NCBI GenBank assembly: GCA_005883775.1
Contig: VBEU01000072.1
Span: 1-12,037, forward strand
Source of the DNA: Chloroflexota bacterium
GTDB lineage: Bacteria; Chloroflexota; Limnocylindria; P2-11E
Length of the DNA stretch: 12,037 nucleotides
Reading direction: 5' to 3'
In this document: piece by piece, positions 7,032 through 12,037 of the stretch
Numbering within the stretch: the stretch's first letter is position 1
Layout: every line of letters starts with the position of its first letter
The notes under the pieces: generated by a model
What the model was told of the DNA's origin: nothing
Database searches by the model: none
Seen by the model: only the letters and a program-made list of their open reading frames with translations
Program-made: the position numbers and the translations under genes

Positions 7032-8054
7032 ATGCGCCAGACCGCGCCCGCGGCACGCACTCCTCCGCTCGAGCGGATCCCAAGCGAGCGCACGGCGAGC
7101 CTCGAGCTTGTCCGCATCACCGAAGCCGCCGCGATCGCCGCGGCCCACTGGATGGGCCACGGGAACAACAACGAGGCGGATCAGGCGGCCGTCGATGCGG
7201 CTCGGAAAGCGATGGAAGAAACACGCTTCAACGGCCTGATCGTGATCGGCGAGGGCGAGCGCGACGAGGCGCCGATGCTGTACATCGGCGAACGCGTCGG
7301 CCGCGGCGACGGTCCCGAGGTGCACATCGCGATCGACCCTCTCGAGGGCACGAACCCGGTGGCGAAGGGTCGACCGAACGCCGTCGCGGTCATGGCCGTC
7401 TCGGAACCGGGTGGGCTGCTTCACGCGCCCGACACCTACATGGAAAAGCTCGTCGTGGGGCCGCCGGCGAAGGGAAAAGTCGACCTCGACCGGCCGGTCG
7501 CGGAAAATCTGAAGGCCATCGCGCAGTCACTCAACCGCGACGTGAGTGACCTGACCATCGTGATCCTCGATCGTCCGCGACATGAAAAGCTCATCAACGA
7601 CGTGCGTGCCGCCGGTGCTCGCATCAAGCTCATCGAGGATGGCGATCTCATGGCTTCCCTCTCAGTCCCCATCGCCGGTACGGACGTGCATGCCGTTATG
7701 GGCACGGGCGGCGCACCTGAGGGCGTGCTTGCCGCCGCCGCGCTCCGGTGCCTCGGCGCGGAGATCCTCGGCCGGCTTCGCTTCCGCAACGACGAGGAGC
7801 GACGACGCGCGAAGAAGATGGGCGTCGCCAACGAGGACCGCGTCTACCGCACCGAGGACCTTGCGAGCGGCACCGACATCCGATTCGTGGCGACCGGGGT
7901 GACCGACGGCGAGGTGCTGAAGGGCGTCCACTTCTTCGCGCGCGGTGCGCGGACGCACTCGATCCTGCTCGACCGGCTCATGGGAAAGCTGCGCTTCATC
8001 GACACGACGCACTTCGAAGACATCGACCAGCCGCCGCTCATCCGGCTGGAATGA
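7032..8054 (+). CDS. glpX: Fructose-1,6-bisphosphatase class II (GlpX type)
   Basis: This 340-residue class II FBPase hydrolyses fructose 1,6-bisphosphate to fructose 6-phosphate, an irreversible step of gluconeogenesis. In autotrophs the family may also act on sedoheptulose bisphosphate. Hallmarks are GNNNEADQAA (44-53), IGEGERDEAPML (72-83), the metal-binding IDPLEGT (101-107) and the substrate loop GTGGAPEGV (224-232). An N-terminal extension of about 20 residues precedes the core. The ATG at 7032 lies 12 nt after the glycerate kinase stop with no clear SD sequence. A TAGCGT at 7017-7022 could be a weak internal -10. It converges on the response regulator, with 7 nt between the two stops. 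Confidence 0.93.
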   Translation: MRQTAPAARTPPLERIPSERTASLELVRITEAAAIAAAHWMGHGNNNEADQAAVDAARKAMEETRFNGLIVIGEGERDEAPMLYIGERVGRGDGPEVHIAIDPLEGTNPVAKGRPNAVAVMAVSEPGGLLHAPDTYMEKLVVGPPAKGKVDLDRPVAENLKAIAQSLNRDVSDLTIVILDRPRHEKLINDVRAAGARIKLIEDGDLMASLSVPIAGTDVHAVMGTGGAPEGVLAAAALRCLGAEILGRLRFRNDEERRRAKKMGVANEDRVYRTEDLASGTDIRFVATGVTDGEVLKGVHFFARGARTHSILLDRLMGKLRFIDTTHFEDIDQPPLIRLE

Positions 8055-8061
8055 ACCGCCG

Positions 8062-8487
8062 CTAATACGTCTCGGCGGACCTCGGCAGCGAGGCGGCCCC
8101 GTTGCGGACCGCGCGCACCAGCACCTCGTAGTTCGCGTCCTTCAAGACGCAGCCTGCGCCGAAGGCCCGCGCGACATCGCACACGTCCGCGTCGAGCGTG
8201 TACATCACGACGCGCGTGTCCGGAAGCTCGCTCGTGATCCATTCGAGGACGTGGACGCCGCGCCCCCCAGGCATCTCGTCGTCGAGGATGACCACGTCCG
8301 GCATGAGTTCCTGGCAGGTGCGGACGGCCTCCTGCGCATCGCGCGCGACGCCGACGCAGTCCATGTCACGCTCGGCGTTGACGAGGTAGCGGAGGTTCTC
8401 GCGGACCGACGGGTGATCGTCCACGACGAGGACGCGGATCCTTCCCCCAAGCACTTTCGCCAGTTTAGGTCGAGTGGGCTCGTTCAT
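8062..8487 (-). CDS. Stand-alone receiver-domain response regulator
   Basis: The 141-residue product is essentially a single CheY-like receiver domain. It has the acidic pair Asp23-Asp24 in VVDDH, phosphoacceptor Asp69 in VVILDDEMP, Thr97 in VVMYT and Lys116 in VLKD. All residues needed for phosphorylation and switching are present. The chain ends about 20 residues after the Lys, with no DNA-binding or enzymatic output domain. The receiver sequence (VRENLRYLV, DVVILDDEMPGGRGVHVLEWI) is most like the N-terminus of NarL/LuxR-type regulators, so this may be a regulator that lost its output domain. I prefer the ATG at 8487, preceded by GGAA. An ATG at 8511 would add eight residues and overlap the divergent promoter. 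No histidine kinase gene is in the window. Confidence 0.83.
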   Translation of the reverse strand: MNEPTRPKLAKVLGGRIRVLVVDDHPSVRENLRYLVNAERDMDCVGVARDAQEAVRTCQELMPDVVILDDEMPGGRGVHVLEWITSELPDTRVVMYTLDADVCDVARAFGAGCVLKDANYEVLVRAVRNGAASLPRSAETY

Positions 8488-8504
8488 GCGATGTCGATTT
8501 CCGA

Positions 8505-8533
8505 TTGACATGCGGCAGGTCTGCGCCTAGCTT
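8505..8533 (+). promoter_or_regulatory. Sigma-70-type promoter for the XRE-TPR gene, leaderless
   Basis: A perfect -35 TTGACA (8505-8510), a 17-nt spacer and a -10 TAGCTT (8528-8533) are followed after 6 nt by the GTG start at 8540. Transcription would start at or next to the start codon, and no SD sequence is present. This is the clearest promoter in the window. Confidence 0.65.
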
Positions 8534-8539
8534 GTTCGG

Positions 8540-9805
8540 GTGCCCGCGATCCGCACGCGAAGGCGCCGTCCGGCGCCGCTTTCGCCCTCCCTGAAAAAGC
8601 TCGGCGAGCGCCTGCGTGAGGCACGGATCGCGGCGGGCATGTCGCAAGCCCAGCTCGGCGCACCGTACTTCACGCGCGCGCACGTGAGCGCGATCGAGCT
8701 CGGCAAGATCCGTCCGGCGATGCGCTCGCTCGAGCACATGGCAAGAAAGCTGGACAAGCCCGCGTCGTTTTTCCTCGACGACGCAGATCTGGAACGTGCG
8801 CGAGGCGAGCGGGAGCTCGAGATCGGCGCGATCGCCGGCCTGCTCACGTTCGGCTCGGCTCCGGAGGCGCTGCGCCGCGCCGAGAAGCTGCTCGATGCGG
8901 GGAATCTCTCCGTACGGGAGACCGGCCGTGTTCGGCTCCACGCGGGTTCGGCCCTCAACCTTCTGCAGCGCGGCCGCGACGCGATCAAGGCACTGACCAT
9001 CGCACAGCGACTCGCGGGCGAGCTCGGCGACGAGCCGCTCGGCCGCGCGGCCGACTATCAGCTCGCTGTGGCCACCCGGATCGCCGGGAATCCACGCGGA
9101 GCGCGCGAGATGCTCGAGGCGCTTCTTCGCCGGATCGAGAGCGTGAAGCCGCCCGACCAGCTCTTACGGCTCCGGGTGCTGATCACGATGGGTGGCTGCG
9201 CGCAGGATCTCGGGGAGCCGCAGGCCGCGACGACCTATTACCAGCAGGCCCTGGAGTGGTCCAGCGAGATCGGCGACCTCGCGCGGATCGCGTTCATCCA
9301 TCAGGGCCTCGGCAACGCTTACCGCGCTCTGGGGGACCACGACGCGGCGGCGGACGCCGGCCGCATCGAGGCCGCATACGAGCATGTCGCCCGCGCGATC
9401 GAGATCGCGCGCGTGTCCGGACCTGCCGCGTACCTGGCCCACTGCTACGCGACGCGGGCCGAAGTCGCGTTGAAAGCCAGGGATGTCCCGCTCGCGCGCT
9501 CGAGCGCCGAGGCAGCGATCGCGGCCGTCGCGGAGCGGGGCGCGGATGCGGACCGCGCGGTCGCGGGCGCGACGCTTGTGCTCGCCGAGCTCGATCTCCG
9601 CGAGGGCGACACGGCGAAAGCGGAGCGGCGCATGCGCGACGTGGCGGCGATCTACAAGAGCCTCGATGCGAAAGCGGAGCTCGGCGACGTCCTCATGCGG
9701 CTGTCACGCTCGGCAAAGAAGCACGGAGATCTGCGCGCCGCCGAGCGCTACGCAACACAGGCATACACCGTGACGAAGCCGGCGAGCGCCAACGTCGAGG
9801 TCTAA
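8540..9805 (+). CDS. XRE-family transcriptional regulator with C-terminal TPR-like repeats
   Basis: The 421-residue product has a Cro/C1-type helix-turn-helix at about residues 20-78 (LGERLREARIAAGMSQAQLG, then FTRAHVSAIELGKIRPA and the LAxxLxxPxxFF-like tail). The remaining 340 residues form alanine-rich paired helices resembling tetratricopeptide repeats, for example around 213-240 and 250-270 (IHQGLGNAYRALGDHDAA). The basic N-terminal tail (RTRRRRP) may aid DNA binding. This architecture is shared by regulators whose TPR domain senses a peptide or small ligand, but no ligand can be inferred. The GTG at 8540 is supported by the promoter ending six bases before it. Alternative starts fall inside the HTH. 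It is divergent from the receiver-only regulator, and a functional link is possible but unproven. Confidence 0.87.
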   Translation: MPAIRTRRRRPAPLSPSLKKLGERLREARIAAGMSQAQLGAPYFTRAHVSAIELGKIRPAMRSLEHMARKLDKPASFFLDDADLERARGERELEIGAIAGLLTFGSAPEALRRAEKLLDAGNLSVRETGRVRLHAGSALNLLQRGRDAIKALTIAQRLAGELGDEPLGRAADYQLAVATRIAGNPRGAREMLEALLRRIESVKPPDQLLRLRVLITMGGCAQDLGEPQAATTYYQQALEWSSEIGDLARIAFIHQGLGNAYRALGDHDAAADAGRIEAAYEHVARAIEIARVSGPAAYLAHCYATRAEVALKARDVPLARSSAEAAIAAVAERGADADRAVAGATLVLAELDLREGDTAKAERRMRDVAAIYKSLDAKAELGDVLMRLSRSAKKHGDLRAAERYATQAYTVTKPASANVEV

Positions 9806-9827
9806 CCCGCGGCTGCAGACCGCGGGT
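9805..9827 (+). terminator. GC-rich hairpin after the XRE-TPR gene, probable terminator
   Basis: ACCCGCGG (9805-9812) and CCGCGGGT (9820-9827) form an 8-bp perfect stem with a 7-nt loop, beginning at the last base of the XRE stop codon. No T-run follows, so it would be an L-shaped or factor-assisted terminator. A second ACCCGCGG at 9943-9950 could pair with the same right arm. Confidence 0.5.
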
Positions 9828-9964
9828 CCTGTCCCGGGGTCGGGGTCGCGCGCTCGCCTACCGGTCCGCTCCCCACCACCTGGAACCAGTCGCTTGTGAC
9901 GCGGCCGGTCAGCGCCTCGCGCGCAACCCGCTCCCCCGTGCCACCCGCGGTCTGTCCTTGGTTC

Positions 9965-10692
9965 TTAGTCTTTTTGTTGGCGCTCTGCGGCGATCAGCAC
10001 GTTTCGCAGTAGCAGCTCTGTCGTGACAGCACCCAGACCACCTGGGACTGGGCTGAGCGCAGCCGCGACCGAGGACACGCTCTCGACGTCGACGTCGCCG
10101 ACGACGCCTTTCGGCGTGACATTGATTCCGGCATCGATGATCGTCGCACCCGACGAGACCATGTCGCCGCGGAGGAAACCAGCTCGTCCCACGCCAACGA
10201 CCACGATGCTCGCGGCCTTCGTGACCCCGCGCAGGTCCTTGGTCTCGCTGTGTGCGATCGTCACCGTCGCGTCCTCGCTCAAGAGGAGGTACGCCGTCGG
10301 GCGGCCTACCACCGTGCTCCGTCCGACGACGGCCGCGCGCGCACCGCGCAAAGCGATGCCGTGGAATTTCAGCAGCTCGATGACGGCCTCGGCCGTCGAC
10401 GGGACAAAACGCGGCCGACCGTCGGCGAGCAGCCCGACGTTGAACGGGTTCATGCCCTCCACGTCCTTCGGCGGAACGATGTGGTCGACGATGTGACCCT
10501 CGTCGAGCGTTCCAGGCAGGGGTTCTTCCCGCGCGCTGTGAGGCGTTGCTGGTAAGTGCTCGCGGCCGGGTCGATGCCTACCGAGACCGCCGCGAGTCGC
10601 GGCGCGATCCCCCGGGCGTGCAGCGCCGCGCTTCGCTCGCGCGACTGCTCGTGCAGCTTTTCGGCGAGAGGCTTGCCGAGAAGGAGCCGCAC
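9965..10692 (-). pseudogene. folD: folD (methylene-THF dehydrogenase/cyclohydrolase) broken by internal deletion and frameshift
   Basis: FolD oxidises 5,10-methylene-THF and hydrolyses the product to 10-formyl-THF. The N-terminus reads from a GTG at 10692 (RLLLGKPLAEKLHEQ, then SVGIDPAASTYQQRL) and hits TGA at 10450. The C-terminal part is in another frame: PLPGTLDEGHIVDHIVPPKD can be read from about 10522, followed by VEGMNPFNVG, the NAD(P) motif VVGRSTVVGRP and the end SPVPGGLGAVT, stopping at 9965. Only 32 nt separate the Tyr codon (10552-10554) from PLP, where intact FolD has about 47 codons. About 110 bp is therefore missing, including the VQLPLP glutamine region, and the frame is shifted. 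It follows fchA by 4 nt. Either a real lesion or an assembly error is possible. As written it cannot give active FolD. Confidence 0.85.
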
Positions 10693-10696
10693 GGTG

Positions 10697-11323
10697 CTAC
10701 CGCGCGATCCGAGATTCGACGAAATCCGTGATGCGTCGCCGCTGTTCGTCGCTCCCGTCGACCGCGCGATCGAGGTGCTCGGAGATCACCTTTACCTGAG
10801 CCGGATCCTTTATCGACGCGAGGTTGATCATCACGTTCAGGGCGGCCCCGCGGAGCGCGGTCTCGGCCATCAGCGCTCCGACGCCGATGTCGCTCGCCGT
10901 CATCGGGCTGGCGCTGGCGACGCCCCGCTCGCATGCGTCGAGCAGCCGCCGCGCGGTCTCGGCCACTTCGAGTGGGACCCGCGACGCCGCGAGGAGCGCG
11001 GCCTGCATGCGGTCCTGCCGCTCCTTCTTTTCCTCATCGGTCTTCCGCGGAAGCTTCATCGCCTCCGCGACGCGCGCGTACGCGGCGCTGTCATCCTCTA
11101 CGAGCCGTAGAAAATCCGACCGGAGGTTGTCGGTCTCCTCGATGTACGCCTCGAGCGCCTCCGACCGATCCTTTTTGATCGAGATACGACCGACCATCGC
11201 CGCCAGCGCCGCGCCCATGGCGCCCGCATATGCGGCCGCACTCCCACCGCCGGGCACAGGGGAATCGGCGGAGAGGTCGTCGGTGAACGCGCGCAGGGAA
11301 CGTTCGATGAAGCGATCGGGCAT
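10697..11323 (-). CDS. fchA: FchA-type methenyl-THF cyclohydrolase / formimino-THF cyclodeaminase family protein
   Basis: This 208-residue all-helical protein belongs to the cyclodeaminase/cyclohydrolase family, homologous to the C-terminal half of FTCD and to FchA. The signature SPVPGGGSAAAYAGAMGAAL is at 21-40. ASDIGVGALMAETALRGAALN and the following NLASI match the family's later conserved helices. Length is normal. The expected role is interconversion of 5,10-methenyl-THF and 10-formyl-THF, with formimino-THF deamination as the alternative. No formiminotransferase or histidine-degradation gene is seen, and the neighbours are folD and metF, so the cyclohydrolase role is favoured. It starts at the ATG at 11323, diverging from the SAM-riboswitch promoter. 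Its TAG is 4 nt before the folD GTG, so the two form an operon. Confidence 0.88.
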   Translation of the reverse strand: MPDRFIERSLRAFTDDLSADSPVPGGGSAAAYAGAMGAALAAMVGRISIKKDRSEALEAYIEETDNLRSDFLRLVEDDSAAYARVAEAMKLPRKTDEEKKERQDRMQAALLAASRVPLEVAETARRLLDACERGVASASPMTASDIGVGALMAETALRGAALNVMINLASIKDPAQVKVISEHLDRAVDGSDEQRRRITDFVESRIAR

Positions 11324-11345
11324 TGGGACGGGGCCGAAGTGTACG

Positions 11346-11354
11346 TGCTAGCAT
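11346..11354 (+). promoter_or_regulatory. Extended -10 promoter for the SAM riboswitch-metF transcript
   Basis: TGC-TAGCAT is an extended -10 element (TGn plus TANNNT). It lies 22 nt before the first base of riboswitch helix P1, placing the transcription start near 11361. A TTGGGA at 11323-11328 could be a weak -35, but its 20-nt spacing is long. That would be compatible with dependence on the extended -10. Confidence 0.45.
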
Positions 11355-11376
11355 CATTCGAAACTTCATACGCGAT

Positions 11377-11490
11377 CCCTTTCATGCAGAGAGGCTGAGG
11401 GAACGGCCCGATGACGCCTCGGCAACCGGCGGAGTCCCGCTGCGGTGCCAATTCCGTCCCAATGGTTCAGTCCTGGGAAAGATGAGAGGG
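11377..11490 (+). ncRNA. SAM-I (S box) riboswitch aptamer
   Basis: The sequence carries the conserved SAM-I core: AGAGAGGCTGAGGGA (11388-11402), CGGCCCGATGACGCCTCGG (11404-11422), GGCAACC (11421-11427) and GGTGCCAATTCC (11444-11455). Helix P1 is CCCTTTCAT (11377-11385) pairing with ATGAGAGGG (11482-11490), with one G-U pair. P3 is ACCG and GCGG pairing with CCGC and CGGT, separated by a two-base bulge. P4 includes TCCCA with TGGGA. SAM binding stabilises P1. The 3' strand of P1 (extended to 11492) can alternatively pair with the 5' arm of the downstream terminator (11506-11518) to form an antiterminator. High SAM should therefore turn the downstream reductase off. Confidence 0.95.
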
Positions 11491-11504
11491 TCGACCGAAC
11501 CGGG

Positions 11505-11544
11505 AGACCTCTCGTCATAGATAGAAGGAGAGGTCTTTTCTTTT
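11505..11544 (+). terminator. Riboswitch expression platform: intrinsic terminator that also contains the metF SD
   Basis: AGACCTCTC (11505-11513) pairs perfectly with GAGAGGTCT (11528-11536), followed by TTTTCTTTT (11536-11544). This is a textbook rho-independent terminator. The right arm and the two bases before it form AAGGAGAGG (11526-11533), a strong Shine-Dalgarno sequence nine bases before the TTG start. The U-tract is thus the spacer between SD and start codon. Folding of the hairpin both ends transcription and would hide the ribosome site. Confidence 0.92.
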
Positions 11545-12037
11545 GAGCGCACTGGCGAGCCTTCTGAGATCGGGCGAGTTCGTCGTCACGGCGGAGCTCA
11601 ATCCGCCGAAGAGTGCCGCGGCGGCTGTCGTGCGCCGGCGAGCTGAGGCGCTCAAGGGCGTGGTCGACGCGGTGAACGTCACCGACAGCAACCGGGCGAA
11701 TGTCGCGATGGCCGCGATCCCGGCCGCGGCGATCGTCCGCAGCGTGGGCCTCGAGCCCATCGTCCAGATGACCGGACGCGATCGCAACCGGATCGCGCTA
11801 CAGGCCGATGTCCTCGGCGCGACGGCGATCGGCATCGAGAATTTCGTCTTCATGAGCGGCGACGATCCGAAGCAAGGCAACCACCCCGATGCGGTGTACG
11901 TGAAGGACCTCGACGGAGTCGGTCTGGTGAAGATGGCCGTCGGGATGCGCGACCAGGGCCAGTTTTTGTCGGGCGACGAGATCAAGCAGCCGCCGAAGCT
12001 GCTCGTTGGCGGGACGGCCTCGCCGTTCACCAAGCCG
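11543..12037 (+). CDS. metF: MetF-like 5,10-methylene-THF reductase, 5' part (truncated by window end)
   Basis: The first 165 residues of a methylenetetrahydrofolate reductase TIM-barrel are present. It reduces methylene-THF to methyl-THF for methionine synthesis. Visible are VVTAELNPPKS (14-24; Glu18 matches the catalytic Glu of the family), AVNVTDSNRANVAM, EPIVQMTGRDRNRIALQAD and FVFMSGDDP. The GRDRNRIALQ and later DLDGVGLVKM style is closest to the MTHFR module found in homocysteine methyltransferase-MTHFR fusions, although this gene begins directly with the reductase domain. The TTG at 11543 is chosen because AAGGAGAGG stands nine bases upstream and the frame starts there. It is regulated by the SAM-I riboswitch immediately upstream. 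The gene runs past 12037. Confidence 0.9.
   Translation, partial: MSALASLLRSGEFVVTAELNPPKSAAAAVVRRRAEALKGVVDAVNVTDSNRANVAMAAIPAAAIVRSVGLEPIVQMTGRDRNRIALQADVLGATAIGIENFVFMSGDDPKQGNHPDAVYVKDLDGVGLVKMAVGMRDQGQFLSGDEIKQPPKLLVGGTASPFTKP

Noticed and set aside
11515..12033. A 172-codon open frame on the minus strand opposite metF and its riboswitch
   Set aside because: It is antisense to a clear MTHFR frame and runs into the terminator. No homology is recognisable.

Overview
The window is a GC-rich (roughly two-thirds G+C), gene-dense stretch of a bacterial chromosome. Almost every base lies in a gene, and genes overlap or abut. GTG and TTG starts are common, and several starts appear to lack a Shine-Dalgarno (SD) sequence. 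The gene set (class II FBPase, GlxK-type glycerate kinase, MshA-like glycosyltransferase beside a PIG-L deacetylase, FchA-type cyclohydrolase, SAM-I riboswitch before a MetF-like reductase) and the codon bias fit an uncultured Chloroflexota-like or neighbouring terrabacterial lineage. That placement is inference from gene style only. Nothing suggests a plasmid, phage, insertion sequence or CRISPR array.

Layout. (a) 2-1153, plus: PurH, with the IMP cyclohydrolase end and the AICAR transformylase domain separated by an in-frame TAG at 158-160. (b) 1154-1290: a long imperfect hairpin between convergent genes. (c) 1291-2061, minus: an APH-family phosphotransferase, divergent from a short UvrC/Cho-like GIY-YIG protein (2108-2887, plus). 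(d) 2889-5821, minus: a tightly coupled three-gene operon, read as BioF2-like acyltransferase, MshA-like GT4 glycosyltransferase, PIG-L deacetylase. (e) 5880-8054, plus: glycerate kinase then class II fructose-1,6-bisphosphatase. (f) 8062-8487, minus: a receiver-only response regulator, divergent from an XRE-TPR regulator (8540-9805, plus). (g) 9965-11323, minus: fchA followed by a folD that carries an internal deletion and frameshift. (h) 11346-12037, plus: promoter, complete SAM-I riboswitch with terminator, and the first 165 codons of a MetF-like methylene-THF reductase that runs off the window.

How the genes fit together. One-carbon metabolism frames the window. PurH uses 10-formyl-THF, FchA and FolD interconvert methenyl-, methylene- and formyl-THF, and MetF reduces methylene-THF for methionine synthesis under SAM control. 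Glycerate kinase and FBPase form a gluconeogenic or glycerate-salvage pair. The glycosyltransferase/deacetylase/acyltransferase operon looks like a small pathway that glycosylates an acceptor with an N-acetylhexosamine, deacetylates it and probably acylates it. This chemistry parallels mycothiol or bacillithiol assembly, but no cysteine ligase is visible here.

The observations most worth a second look are the split purH, the broken folD, the coupled MshA-like operon, and the riboswitch whose terminator stem contains the metF ribosome-binding site.
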